This document shows positions 50,601-56,800 of a stretch of DNA of 64,000 nucleotides, in pieces. The stretch's first letter is position 1. Every line of letters begins with the position of its first letter. Source of the stretch: Terebella lapidaria (lineage: Eukaryota > Annelida > Polychaeta > Terebellida > Terebellidae); assembly GCA_949152475.1 (NCBI GenBank), contig OX424555.1, positions 59,253,977 through 59,317,976 on the forward strand, read 5' to 3'. The position numbers were made by a program, and so were the translations under genes. The notes under the pieces are model-generated. The model was not told where the DNA came from. It searched no databases and saw nothing but the letters and a program-made list of their open reading frames with translations.

Positions 50601-50691
50601 AATCCGGGATAGGCAGAGAGGGCTCCCTCATGGACTCGATGAATTCTTAGAAACAAAATATCTGTGTTTTGGAGGTTTGGAGTGTGAATGA
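17423..50691 (+). CDS. ALDH5A1: Succinate-semialdehyde dehydrogenase, gene span, 11 coding exons
   Basis: NAD-dependent oxidation of succinate semialdehyde to succinate, the last step of the GABA shunt, in mitochondria in animals. Exons are at 17423-17639, 37234-37355, 38134-38217, 38355-38525, 38662-38778, 47540-47683, 47913-48056, 48268-48423, 50026-50195, 50344-50402 and 50478-50650. All ten introns are GT-AG and the phases agree. Numbering from ATG 17525, the product is about 484 residues, against about 488 for mature human SSADH. It shows WNYP (Asn166), LKPSEETP (Lys189), FTGSSEVGK (243-251), SMELGG (Glu267) and GQMCVC (Cys301, Cys303), that is, catalytic Cys plus the redox-switch partner. 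EEARR (~130-134), FRNSG (Arg295) and RISC near the end are the substrate Arg and Ser positions of SSADH. Oddities: an apparent one-base frameshift near the C-terminus and introns of 19.6 and 8.8 kb. A mitochondrial transit peptide is not certain. Confidence 0.93.
17640..18010. other. Start of intron 1, degenerate satellite-A-like words
   Basis: GGTTACCGGGGAAATGATCA, TGAAATTGCTGCTTCGACAT and CTCAAGGTCAAGTTCAAGGT resemble the lead-in of satellite A (11480-11700) and the repeats at 34850-35360. No exon was recognised. Confidence 0.4.
18020..19400. repeat. Recent tandem duplication, ~620 bp twice, offset ~750 bp
   Basis: 18020-18640 and 18772-19397 share TATGTATCGGGTCTTATGGG, GAGTTCGAGCTGTTCCAT, AATTCAAGATCATCGCAGGT, TTCCTAGTAGT-like words and GGTAGTAGATAAAACAGACG in the same order with few mismatches. 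The material between the copies (about 18641-18771) is extra. Minus-strand frames inside both copies (about 82-175 codons) are mutually repeated and lack known domains, so they are not called as genes. Confidence 0.8.
19822..20940 (-). mobile_element. LINE fragment 1 (Jockey/CR1-type), minus strand
   Basis: Reading on the minus strand: a short endonuclease tail ([18 protein letters not shown], about 20940-20860, crossing frames) passes directly into the C-terminal part of a reverse transcriptase ([36 protein letters not shown]) and the post-RT segment [34 protein letters not shown]. The catalytic RT core is absent, so there is an internal deletion near 20820, plus frame breaks. The 3' end has a (GAA)n tail, the + strand (TTC)n at 19823-19872. 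Inactive. Confidence 0.85.
19823..19872. repeat. (TTC)n microsatellite, tail of LINE fragment 1
   Basis: About 15 perfect TTC units, preceded by CTCCTTC. On the minus strand this is a (GAA)n tail directly after the LINE 3' UTR, a usual place for LINE-terminal microsatellites. Confidence 0.85.
20925..21397 (+). mobile_element. LINE fragment 2 (Jockey/CR1-type), 5' part
   Basis: It encodes the linker between endonuclease and [35 protein letters not shown], then in another frame [16 protein letters not shown] and [14 protein letters not shown]. It is split from its 3' part by the DNA transposon at 21398-22646 and continues in the same reading frame beyond it. It lies head to head with LINE fragment 1, overlapping by a few bases. 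At least one frameshift near 21090, so inactive. Confidence 0.85.
21398..22646. mobile_element. TA-flanked non-autonomous DNA transposon, ~1.25 kb
   Basis: The left end CCGTAAGACGGGGTGACTTT and right end (inverted) CCGTGAGATGGGATGACTCT form TIRs of about 25 bp, ending in GGCCC. Both ends carry a second subterminal copy of GGGGTGACTTTGGCCC (about 21597 and, inverted, about 22600-22620). It is flanked by TA at 21396-21397 and 22647-22648. Removing it with one TA restores the LINE reading frame across the site (...PPTNEL then [15 protein letters not shown]...). No transposase-like frame was seen. The superfamily is unassigned; TA duplication fits the IS630/Tc1/mariner group. Confidence 0.85.
22647..24130 (+). 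mobile_element. LINE fragment 2, 3' part with reverse transcriptase
   Basis: The RT region reads [56 protein letters not shown] and [19 protein letters not shown]; then, in other frames, [16 protein letters not shown] (catalytic YADD). The C-terminal part (23489-24127) has [40 protein letters not shown] and [18 protein letters not shown], typical of CR1/L2/Jockey-group post-RT tails. The GVPQGS block between the two RT parts is degenerate or partly lost near 23150-23245, and several frame changes are present. Inactive. It ends directly at the minisatellite. Confidence 0.88.
24128..25205. repeat. ~20-bp minisatellite, array 1
   Basis: About 50 units of the form TTTTTAGCATGGCATAAACC, with recurring variants (CTTAGCATGGCAGAAAC, CTAGCATGGAATAAACAT, TTAGCACGGCACAAACC). 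Several variants recur in the same order, so higher-order units of 80-140 bp were duplicated. It starts at the last codons of the LINE (TTCTTAGCAAAACCTTCTTG). Confidence 0.9.
25515..26035. repeat. ~20-bp minisatellite, array 2
   Basis: About 25 units of the same family as array 1. Both arrays end in the same flank (ATGACRAGT, TTTTTAATTYGACAATATCA, then GTACAAACAAG at 25193-25260 and 26026-26092), so array and flank were duplicated together. The spacer 25261-25514 is AT-rich and unrecognised. Confidence 0.88.
27735..28470 (-). repeat. Short unit of the composite element (TG...CA, 736 bp)
   Basis: It contains the left shared end (27735-27965 on the + strand), a private middle (about 27966-28236) and the right shared end (about 28237-28470). 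The same ends recur at 28481-28714 and 33268-33497. It may be a solo-LTR-like form of the family or an internally deleted copy. Confidence 0.7.
29343..29800. repeat. ~113-bp tandem repeat, 4 units
   Basis: Units contain CACTAAGATCTAGAATTAGA, GATGGAACTGGGGCTCCTGA, CCCACAGATTGAGATCGATG and GCAGGCTGGGGCTCCTGACC. They start near 29343, 29455, 29567 and 29680. Each has two GGGGCTCCTGACCC blocks that can form a short hairpin. The 87-codon minus frame over the last unit has no known domain. Confidence 0.8.
30405..30600. repeat. ~28-bp repeat with GGGC-loop-GCCC hairpins
   Basis: Seven or so units of the type GGGCAGTNAGCCCTAAACAT. Each has an inverted GGGC/GCCC pair around a 5-bp loop (GGGCAGTGAGCCC, GGGCAGTTGGCCC, GGGCAATCAGCCC). 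Changes within the stems can be seen in only some units. Confidence 0.75.
30660..32170. repeat. ~240-350-bp tandem repeat, ~4 units
   Basis: Each unit runs TTGGACTCCCAGGATAAATC, CGCAACGAGAGCAGACACT, a variable TA-rich stretch, then AACTAGGGCACACAGCCCAC and GACAGCGAAAGCTCTGGAGC. Units begin at about 31149, 31494, 31762 and 32006. A partial unit ending at 30728 is separated from the first by the MITE at 30729-31144. On the minus strand each unit can encode a similar hydrophobic peptide ([20 protein letters not shown]). Coding use is doubtful. Confidence 0.8.
30729..31144. mobile_element. piggyBac-type MITE, copy 2, with proven TTAA target
   Basis: A 416-bp copy of the element at 3618-4024. It begins CGTAGTCCGCTAC and ends GAGCGGACTACC, flanked on both sides by TTAA (30725-30728 and 31145-31148). 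The neighbouring repeat units show the empty site GCCTGTTAATTGGACTCC, while here GCCTGTTAA and TTAATTGGACTCC are parted by the element. That demonstrates a precise insertion with TTAA duplication. The interior has the same long inverted repeat (GATCAGCATTCTGATACTG and inverse). Confidence 0.88.
33842..34159. other. Intron 1 stretch, nothing recognised
   Basis: Unique-looking sequence with a T-run near 34040. It contains no recognised exon or repeat. Confidence 0.4.
34160..34440 (-). pseudogene. Coding-like fragment of unknown origin, minus strand
   Basis: Minus strand from an ATG at 34415-34417: [14 protein letters not shown], then an in-frame TAA at 34373-34375, then about 70 open codons ([40 protein letters not shown]) ending in TGA at 34160-34162. 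The acidic and amphipathic pattern looks protein-like and resembles short helical domains, but no family was identified. The internal stop and lack of splice partners suggest a pseudogene or a fragment carried by a transposon. Chance cannot be excluded. Confidence 0.35.
34840..35370. repeat. Degenerate ~330-bp direct repeat with AAGGTCA words
   Basis: Two units share AAAATGGCCGCAGAAGTCCA / GAAAGTGGCCAATGAAGTTC, CCAAAATTAGCCGTTTTTCA / TCAAAATTGGCAGTTTTTCG and AGGTCAAATTCTAGGTCACC / AGGTCAAATTTAAGGTCATC. They resemble the satellite-A lead-in. Not coding. Confidence 0.55.
35880..36430. repeat. Degenerate ~120-160-bp repeat with TTGACCTC words
   Basis: Repeated words: CATATATGTTGGATCTTTTG, GCGACCTTGAACTTGACCTC, GGTAAATCTCAAGATCACG and TGACATGAGTTATGTAAGT, three to four times. 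It is related in vocabulary to the arrays at 9.3, 42.7 and 61.2 kb but is more diverged. Confidence 0.6.
36430..37110 (-). repeat. Satellite B with end block, inverted copy
   Basis: In reverse complement this stretch has the order seen at 13.5-14.5 kb. On the + strand it reads AACATGCTAACTTATTACGA, then the array (CTAGTTAAGTCTATTATTGA, TTTATTATTGGGCTCAACAA, TTCATGGCTGTAAT), then GGGGGATACACTCCAGCGGT at about 37075. Intron 1 thus carries an inverted copy just upstream of exon 2. Confidence 0.75.
37234..37355 (+). CDS. ALDH5A1: ALDH5A1 exon 2
   Basis: 122 bp after TTTCCCCCACAG, phase 1 in and phase 0 out (AAG|GTACAG). It encodes [17 protein letters not shown], then [20 protein letters not shown], the conserved N-terminal NAD-domain segment of ALDHs. 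Confidence 0.92.
37356..38133 (+). other. ALDH5A1 intron 2, nothing else recognised
   Basis: A GT-AG intron of 778 bp with no repeat family or gene recognised. Confidence 0.6.
38134..38217 (+). CDS. ALDH5A1: ALDH5A1 exon 3
   Basis: 84 bp after TTTTTATCAG, ending ATG|GTTAGT. It encodes [17 protein letters not shown] and [10 protein letters not shown], matching the KWYNLM...LARIIT segment of SSADH. Phase 0 on both sides. Confidence 0.92.
38355..38525 (+). CDS. ALDH5A1: ALDH5A1 exon 4
   Basis: 171 bp after CCATGCAG, ending CCT|GTGAGT. It encodes [16 protein letters not shown], then [18 protein letters not shown] and [12 protein letters not shown]. The EEARR motif carries an Arg that contacts the substrate carboxylate in SSADH. 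The exon is unusually Cys-rich (YGAECCAWF) compared with the human enzyme. Confidence 0.93.
38662..38778 (+). CDS. ALDH5A1: ALDH5A1 exon 5
   Basis: 117 bp after CCCCTGTAG, ending AGT|GTAAGC. It encodes [20 protein letters not shown] and [23 protein letters not shown] holds the oxyanion-hole Asn and LKPSEETP the NAD-binding Lys. Confidence 0.93.
38779..39630 (+). other. Start of ALDH5A1 intron 5
   Basis: 39190-39470 has degenerate direct repeats (GGGACCCGCTTGCCAGTTCT / GGGACCCGCTTGCCGGTTTC). It contains several short open frames on both strands with no known domain. No exon was recognised. Confidence 0.5.
39640..42320 (+). mobile_element. LINE fragment 3 (Jockey/CR1-type) in intron 5, same strand
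   Basis: 5'-truncated. It begins in the endonuclease C-terminus ([26 protein letters not shown]), then a linker (39730-40480), then a long RT frame 40514-41386: [71 protein letters not shown] and SFADDTSL (catalytic ADD). The post-RT part follows at 41407-42036 in other frames ([35 protein letters not shown]). About four frame or stop changes separate the pieces, so it is inactive. The RT block is well preserved, suggesting moderate age. The exact 3' end is uncertain. Confidence 0.88.
42330..42990. repeat. GACGGACG repeat plus ~110-bp TGACCT array, copy 3
   Basis: TTTCGTCCGTCGTCGTCGGT, a ~30-base T-run at about 42390-42417, GGCGGCCATTTTTATGCCGA and then GACCTTTGGCCTCGTTTTCG, GAGACCTTGAGTGTGATCTT and TATTCTTGTGACCTTGAAGT. 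The composition and order are those of 8755-9740, so these are two copies of one larger repeat. Confidence 0.7.
43000..43500. other. Possible LINE 3' UTR, then (CATT)n
   Basis: AT-rich sequence ending GGGAAAATAAAGTCATTCAT. The AATAAA followed by a short tandem tail is how many animal LINEs end. It could be the distal 3' UTR of the LINE at 39640-42320, separated by the repeat at 42330-42990. This is an inference. Confidence 0.35.
43501..43552. repeat. (CATT)n microsatellite
   Basis: Two runs of CATT/ATTC tetramers separated by CAAAAGT. Confidence 0.8.
43590..46600 (+). mobile_element. DIRS-like tyrosine-recombinase retroelement, fossil
   Basis: Conceptual pieces match the DIRS1-like order: a gag-like region (about 43600-44500), then reverse transcriptase (GWRPVIN-type block near 44860, LNDWLV block near 45160, FLGYQF near 45295), RNase H (about 45430-45850), and a DIRS-specific stretch ([11 protein letters not shown], about 45870) leading to a tyrosine-recombinase C-terminus near 46450-46570 ([14 protein letters not shown]). 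The element is badly broken, with many breaks spread over its length, so it looks old. The terminal repeats typical of DIRS elements were not found. It lies in ALDH5A1 intron 5 on the same strand. Confidence 0.75.
47075..47236 (-). mobile_element. Diverged second copy of the 4.9-kb small MITE
   Basis: The reverse complement contains ATGTATACTCTGATTTTTAT, TGCGATGCTAAATGGTGTCG, TTCTATAACTTGGCATATTC and AAGTCAAACGGCAATTTC, matching the interior of 4940-5074. The inverted ends are degraded. Confidence 0.6.
47247..47382 (-). CDS. Possible nested exon with signal-peptide-like start
   Basis: The minus strand opens at ATG 47380-47382 with [20 protein letters not shown], a hydrophobic stretch resembling a signal peptide. 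It continues through [16 protein letters not shown] and ends at a near-perfect donor ACAG|GTAAGTAC at 47247/47246. It lies in ALDH5A1 intron 5, about 160 bp upstream of exon 6 on the opposite strand, next to a MITE end. No family was recognised and no downstream exon was identified. It may be the first exon of a small nested gene or a chance arrangement. Confidence 0.25.
47540..47683 (+). CDS. ALDH5A1: ALDH5A1 exon 6
   Basis: 144 bp after TCTCAAATTAG, ending AAG|GTACAG. It encodes [18 protein letters not shown] through [17 protein letters not shown], including the NAD-binding FTGSxxVGK loop. Confidence 0.93.
47913..48056 (+). CDS. ALDH5A1: ALDH5A1 exon 7
   Basis: 144 bp after TATTCCCACAG, ending CAG|GTATAT. 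It encodes [20 protein letters not shown] and [13 protein letters not shown] carries the general-base Glu and KFRNSG a substrate-binding Arg. The exon ends just before the catalytic Cys. Confidence 0.93.
48268..48423 (+). CDS. ALDH5A1: ALDH5A1 exon 8, catalytic Cys
   Basis: 156 bp after TTTCTCATCAG, ending AGG|GTATGC. It opens with [12 protein letters not shown], so the junction reads GQ-MCVC. Animals usually have GQTCVC; Met in place of Thr just before the nucleophile is unusual, but the Cys-x-Cys redox-switch spacing is kept. It continues with [18 protein letters not shown]. Confidence 0.92.
48627..49137. mobile_element. Possible hAT-like MITE with CAGGG ends
   Basis: CAGGGCTGGTTTGATTTG and GCTTGATTTAAATCATGATT on the left are matched by the inverse near 49092-49137 (CTTTAAATCAAGCG and ATCCAACCCTG). 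The CAGGG ends recall hAT-derived MITEs. No clean 8-bp duplication was seen, and ATGATTTTAAATC words continue just outside the right end, so the borders are uncertain. Confidence 0.45.
49384..49905. repeat. 21-bp minisatellite in intron 8
   Basis: About 20 near-perfect units of GAACGACTTAGTACTTCGTG followed by T, then degenerate units to about 49905. Variants change GTGTGAAC to GCATGAAC, GCAGAC or GCGAAC. Because the unit is a multiple of three without stops in some frames, both strands show frames of about 140 codons with repeated MNDLVLR or VLSRSHE. These are not regarded as genes. Confidence 0.93.
50026..50195 (+). CDS. ALDH5A1: ALDH5A1 exon 9
   Basis: 170 bp after GTCGCTGCCAG, ending in phase 2 at AA|GTGAGT. 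It encodes [19 protein letters not shown], then [16 protein letters not shown] and [12 protein letters not shown], the conserved EETFGP segment that contacts NAD ribose in ALDHs. Confidence 0.93.
50344..50402 (+). CDS. ALDH5A1: ALDH5A1 exon 10
   Basis: 59 bp after TTTACAG, phase 2 in and phase 1 out (GCAG|GTAAAG). It encodes [20 protein letters not shown]. The following intron is only 75 bp, a multiple of three, and has no in-frame stop. Confidence 0.9.
50478..50650 (+). CDS. ALDH5A1: ALDH5A1 exon 11, 3' end with apparent frameshift
   Basis: It starts after GACCTTGCAG and encodes [20 protein letters not shown], then [20 protein letters not shown] and IGREGS. The frame then runs out into seven unrelated residues and TAG at 50648-50650. 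In the next frame, from 50632, the sequence reads [19 protein letters not shown] before TGA at 50689-50691. That is the normal SSADH tail (human ...GIDEYLELKYVCYGGL). One base is missing near 50624-50632, beside a CTCCCTC run. It is either an assembly or sequencing indel or a real C-terminal frameshift. Confidence 0.88.
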
Positions 50692-50822
50692 AGTAGCAAA
50701 GATAAAGGAATTTTTATTGCTGAGGCAGCACTGTTATGCACTGTGTTTGATTGTTATTCTACATGTAGTTGTTGTTGCAGTTACAGTTTACATATTGTTG
50801 TAATACATAAATCGAATGTGTA

Positions 50823-50854
50823 AATAAACTTGTATCATGTATAAATACAATAAA
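50823..50854 (+). terminator. ALDH5A1: Poly(A) signals of ALDH5A1
   Basis: AATAAA occurs at 50823-50828 and again at 50849-50854, about 130-200 bp after the coding end. Cleavage is expected around 50870. The 3' UTR is short and AT-rich. Confidence 0.75.
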
Positions 50855-50869
50855 GTGTTTAAAACGTGT

Positions 50870-52118
50870 ATTCTATGGGGTACCTGTGATAAATGCAAAT
50901 TCATTGGAGTCATTCCGTAAAGACCCACCTTGCATTTCATGTCCTCTTCTGAGAACATCGTTCATACATAGCGAAGTCAGTATAGTTGACAAATTTTAGT
51001 CGCCTTACTGGTCAGCACCGATGTAATGTCCTATGAATATCAATTAATTTTAGTCATGCATGATTAAACTGTGAAAATTGGAAAATCTTTATATGCAAGG
51101 TGGGTGCGAGGGACAGAGAGACAGAAAGACACAAACAATTTGTACCTTTCGATAATGTACTATACCTCATTAGGAGTGTACCAACATGAAAGTAGATTGC
51201 TAACTTTTTAGGAAGAGCTCTGCTCTTCCTCTATGATGTTGTTGTTTTTTTGGGATTTTGGAGAATTTTCCTTTGTTTACATTTCTGAAAGTCCGACTTG
51301 GAGCCAGAGCAGACCATTCAATTGTAGCTAATTAGGAGGGCCCGGGGCCAGTTGGAAAGAATATGACATGTACAGCCGTGTACCCAAGTATGGTTACTGT
51401 AATAAGTTTTAAGCAATAATAGCCACAGGAGACGTGTGTTCCGACCGTTTATTTTTTTGTGTGTCACCGTTTCATCACCCATCACCACTCCCGTTTTGAT
51501 CTTCTCTGAAAGATGGCTTTCTTGTATCAGATGCACTCAAAATTTTGCATAAACATTCCACACTACATAGATAGTACATAAGCTATTGCAAAAATGGAAA
51601 AAAAACGCTTGATACGGCAACATAATAATTGAAAACTTGTGGCAAGTGCTGGTATGTCCAGTAGGCCAAATGCAAATGAGTGTGGCCCCCTCCTAGTGGT
51701 TGTTCGCGAGGCAGCCAGCCACACTCGACCCGCTTCATCCCCATTCCGCACCACCTCTCCCCCCCCCCCCTCCCATCCGACTACGACCCAATCGTGATAA
51801 ATGAAAGCTGGCCCGCACCCGAGTAAAAATCAGGTCTGCTGAATGGTCCGATGAGTTTTCTGACTTCTATCTGCAAACTATCTGCAAGATCGCAATCGGC
51901 GATTACTGATGCATTTCAGAAATATGATCACCTCGAGAGATCATATATGCCGATGACAACAAGTTCACTTTCTTCACTATGCCTCCCCCCTCCTCTTCCA
52001 CCTAAACAGCTAAACATCGCTGTTCGTTGGGTGAGCGTGCCTCATAGCCTAATGAATAATTAATGAGATAACATTACGAGATACTGTTAATACAAAAATA
52101 GATCAATTGATCATAGCT
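50870..52118. other. Intergenic stretch downstream of ALDH5A1, nothing recognised
   Basis: C-rich runs near 51750-51775 and short open frames only. No repeat family or gene was recognised before the LTR element. Confidence 0.45.
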
Positions 52119-53603
52119 TGTTGTCACACAGTGACAATTTGTATAATATTTTGAGAACATATCCTTCTCATAATTTTGCACCACACTGTAGTACTGTTGT
52201 ATAGCTGTTTGTGGTCTCGCTTGAGTGAAGCATTGGCGGTCGCTGGTGAGTCCCGTATCTGAGAACGGCTGATCATGTGAGCTGGTTTAGGTATTGTGTC
52301 GACGGTAAAGTGGCATTTCTTGTTGCTATTTTTAGATATTGTTTAGCTCATGTTTGACGCGGCGCGGGTCAGGCGGTTGATATATAACTTCGGGCATTCA
52401 GGTAGTGGGTATGAGATACTATTGGGAGCAGCATGCAGCATTATGGACTGGCTGTGAGACATTGAATATTTTTGCCGTGCATGGGCACGTTGTTTATATT
52501 GGAAGATATGTGAAAGTTTGCGTCGATTTGGGACACGCATTATATTGAGAAATTTGAGACATGTGGAATGTGGAAATATTTTGTGCGACCAGTGTGGTCG
52601 AGATGTGGGTATTATTTGCTGCTGCTGTGTTTATATTGGAAGTGTGCAGTCTGAAGACGCACTTACGTTGAAATTGTTGTGAACTGAGTGCCTGATGTTT
52701 ATATCGTCCGACCTGTGACCAGTGGCCGTGAGTACTCATTTTTCATCATTCATTTTCATCATATTTCTCGTATTATATATCTTACTATTTTCACAATTGC
52801 TGTCACGGTAAAACCGGTTGCTGAACTGTAATATCGGTCTAGTTATAATTCAGTAATACTGTAGTTCCTTGTGAGTATATTGTTCATAACGTAGATACAC
52901 GTCTGTTCATTTGGTGCATAAATGGACACATGCTGAGTTATATAATATACCAGTAGCTAAATAATGTTTCCATTTGATTCCTAGTTTTAACGTATGTCTG
53001 TACACGTGACGCTGAGCTGATGTCCAAGTCCTTACCTAGCGTCCAATGTAGTGTGATGTGAGACATCTGTGCTGTCTGGATACCTTACGTCTACGCACGT
53101 CTTTCGAGTCCGGATATTTCTCCATGGAATCCACTCCTGGCACTTCGTGGGATCTGCTACGGAACTGCACGTCGTGGGATCTGTAACGTGCTTCGTGGGA
53201 TAACGCTTGGCCTGGGACCACCGTCTGTGTGTGTGTGTGTGTGTGTGTGAGTGTGTGTGTGTGTGTAGTGCGTGTGTGTATTGTTTTCAAATCTCCAATA
53301 TATATATTGTAAATCTTTCAAAATTGATATGTGGTTACTGAATTACTGAATTTGCATTGTGTATTGACACAATTGTTGTGTCGGATTTGAATTCTGTATT
53401 GACGATTGTAACTATTGAATTGGTGATTAATGTGAATGTACTGGTGTATTGATTAGAACTTGCTTGAGTATTTGAGAAACTTAAATCGTAATCCATTCCA
53501 TTTTCACCTGTACTATATCATTCATGTAAATACATCATTATCATTTTATTCCATTGTTGTTGTTGGTTCCTGCATACATAGTTCGGGATCGTACTCCTTG
53601 ACA
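52119..53603 (+). repeat. 5' LTR
   Basis: About 1,485 bp, TGTTGTCACACAG...CTCCTTGACA. Includes a (TG)n run near 53224-53265. Almost identical to 58418-59911. Confidence 0.92.
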
Positions 53604-53606
53604 ACT

Positions 53607-53624
53607 TGGGGGCTCGTCCGGGAA
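53607..53624 (+). other. Primer binding site, tRNA-Pro type
   Basis: TGGGGGCTCGTCCGGGA starts 3 bp after the LTR and complements the 3' end of tRNA-Pro, the same primer class used by murine leukaemia virus and many LTR elements. Confidence 0.85.
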
Positions 53625-53894
53625 AATCCAGATCAACTTTATTCCTTTCCAGATTTTCCAGTCGTTTATTGTGTTGCAGGTACACACATGTGCACGGGAC
53701 TGGGTGCACCAGTTTGATATGTGATCTAATCATAACCTGAGTTTGAAATAACACTTGTATGGTGTGTATGAACGAGTGAAAGGTCACTGGTCTTAAGAGT
53801 ATTCGATTTCTATGAGTATATGATTTCTATGTGATTATTTCAGGTCTATATTATGGTCGTATTTTGATATTTGAGATATTTATCTGTTTGAAAT

Positions 53895-56800
53895 ATGTCT
53901 ACCAATTTTGACAAATGGATGGCCATCGCAGAGAAGATGGGCTATCAGGAGAAAGAGATGAGAGAGTTTGTTTTAGCACAGCAAGCTGCAGAGAGAGATG
54001 AGCGTGCAGCTGAAAGACAAATGGAGAGAGAGAGACAAGAAAGAGAGGAGCAATTGGAGAAAGAGAGGTATGAGAGAGAGCTACTCAAGGTAAGGGAAGA
54101 AAGAGAGTTTGAAATCAGGAAGCTTGAGTTATCTCATGATGAATCGTCTCTAAATGAATCTGGTAGTACACGTGGCAGTTCAGCCAAAACTCCTAAATTA
54201 CCTGCATTCCGTGAAAATACTGATGAACTTGATTCTTATCTTGAACGTTTTGAGCGTTATGCCCGAGCACAGTCATGGCCTGTATCACAGTGGGCCACCA
54301 ACCTGAGTGCCTTGCTATCAGGAAAAGCATTAGAGGTATACGCAAGGATGGATTCTCATGACGCATTAGATTATGATGCTTTGAAACAAGCAATCCTCAA
54401 CCGATACGACTTGAACGAGGAGGGCTTCAGAAAGAAGTTTCGAGAAGGCCGACCAGAGATGGGTGAAACTCCATCCCAGTATGTGGTGCGACTGTCGTCA
54501 TATCTAAGCAGGTGGGTGGAACTTTCAGATACAGATAAGGAATACGATGATCTTTTCAATCTAATGGTAAAAGAACAGTTTTTGTCACAATGTGATCGAG
54601 AATTGTCCTCATATTTGAAAGAGAAGCCTCAACTATCTCTGCATGATCTGGCAATACAAGCTGAGCGATACAACATTGCTCACAACAAATCATTTGGTGT
54701 GCGTAAGTCTTCAATTCCACAACAAAAAGACGTTAAGTGCTACGTGTGTGGTGAAACGGGTCACAAATCCGTAGATTGTAAACAAAAGAAGTTTAAATCC
54801 ACTTTCATTCCCACATGTCATAGGTGTGGAGAGAAGGGACACATTGCCCCTAAATGTCATGGACGATCATCCCAGGACCGACCAATGAGAGAGTGCTTTA
54901 TCTGTGGCTCTAAGGCGCACATAGCACGAGACTGCAACCGGAAACAAACAGGGTTTGCTGCTGCAGGAGGTAGTGAAATTGATGAAATTCATGAAAATGT
55001 TGAGCATGTTGTTAATGCATGCATTGAACGATCCGTCGAGTCTCCAACAGGTGCCGGGTGTTCATGTATAGGTACTGAGAGCATAACTCTTGCCTGTGGG
55101 AAACAACTACCTTACATGATGGGAGCATGTCAGAAGCCGGATAGGAGAGACTTGCCAGTTACTGTTGGTATTGCAAATGACCAACAGGTAGAGGTACTGA
55201 GAGACACTGGTTGTACAGGTGTCGTCATAAAGAAATCACTAGTAAAACCAGAACAATTCCTTGATGAACACATGTTGTGTATGTTAATGGATGGCTCTGT
55301 CTTGAAGGTCCAGTTGGCAGATGTAGAGGTCGACACGCCATACTACACAGGAAAGGTACAAGCGATGTGTATGGAGAAGCCAGTTTACGAATTGGTGATC
55401 GGCAACATCCCTGGAGCCAGACCAGTTGAATCTCCAAACCCTGACTGGAGATTACCTGACACCACAGCAGTGATGACAAGAGCAGATGCCCAGAAGGTGA
55501 ACAAGGTATTGAAGCCGTTAAAAGTGTCTGAGGGAAGTACAGACAAACACCTTGATGTCCAATCCTTCATTTCCCTCCAGCAAAATGATGCAGATGTCGC
55601 AAAGTTGAAAGTGAAACAGGAAAAACGTAAACATGGTAACAAGTTTGTTTGGTTTGACATGCACAAGGATCTCTTATATCGGTACACAGAAGGTGCCGGT
55701 TGCAAGAATACTAGACAGTTGGTGGTACCTAGATCTTTACGTGATTCTGTTCTCCATACTGCTCATGCATCTATCCTAGCAGGTCACATGGGAATCAGAA
55801 AGACCCTCAACAGGATTCTAGCTTGCTTCTATTGGCCAGGAATCGAAGGAGACGTCACGAGATTTTGTAGGTCTTGTGATATTTGTCAAAGAACCATCCC
55901 AAAAGGTAGAGTGACTAAGATTCCTCTAGGTGATACACCTATCATAACTACTCCGTTCAAAAGGGTTGCTGTAGATTTAGTCGGCCCAATTCACCCTCTA
56001 TCAGATTCAGGTTTCAGATACATTCTTACCCTTGTCGACATGGCCACAAGGTATCCTGAAGCCGTACCTTTGAAGTCCATCACCACGGAGTCAGTTGCTG
56101 AAGCATTGATATCGATATTTAGTCGCGTTGGAGTTCCGGAAGAAATGCTGAGCGATCTCGGTACCCAGTTTACCTCTGATCTCATGAAGGAGATAACCCG
56201 TTTATTGTCCATTCACAGGCTAACAACAACCCCTTACCATCCGATAGCCAATGGATTGGTTGAACGAATGAACGGCACAATCAAGTCGATGCTGCGTAAA
56301 CTTACAGCTGAGAAGCCAAAAGACTGGGACCGCTACTTAACACCGCTTTTGTTTGCCTACAGGGAAGTACCAAATGAATCGACTGGGTTTTCCCCATTTG
56401 AACTTTTGTATGGCAGGTCAGTCCGTGGTCCAATGCAAGTTCTGAAGGAATGTTGGACAAAAGAAGACATCGAACCGGACACCAAACATGTGTACTATTA
56501 TGTGTTAGATTTGCAGGATAGGTTAGCAGAAACGTGCAAGCTAGCCCAGAAGGAAGTGCAAGCTTCGAAGACCAAATATGCCCGGTACTATAATGCAAAA
56601 GCTCGTGATCGTTCATTTCAAGCAGGTGATGAAGTACTTGTGATGCTGCCAACTGATCACAACAAACTAGTACTCCAATGGCGTGGTCCTTTCAAGGTCC
56701 TAGAAAAGCGGTCGAAGTATGACTACCTGATTGACGTGCTGGGAAAGCACAAACTTTTCCATGCAAACATGTTGAAGCTTTATGTTCGCAGAAAGTCAAC

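Noticed and set aside
52117-52121. CTTGT / CTTAT as a target duplication of the LTR element
   Set aside because: It has one mismatch and requires LTR borders that conflict with the shared TGTTGTCAC start next to the polypurine tract, so it is not accepted.
53036-53290. Thr/His-rich minus-strand frame, also present at 59335-59589
   Set aside because: It is translation of the (TG)n run inside the two LTRs.
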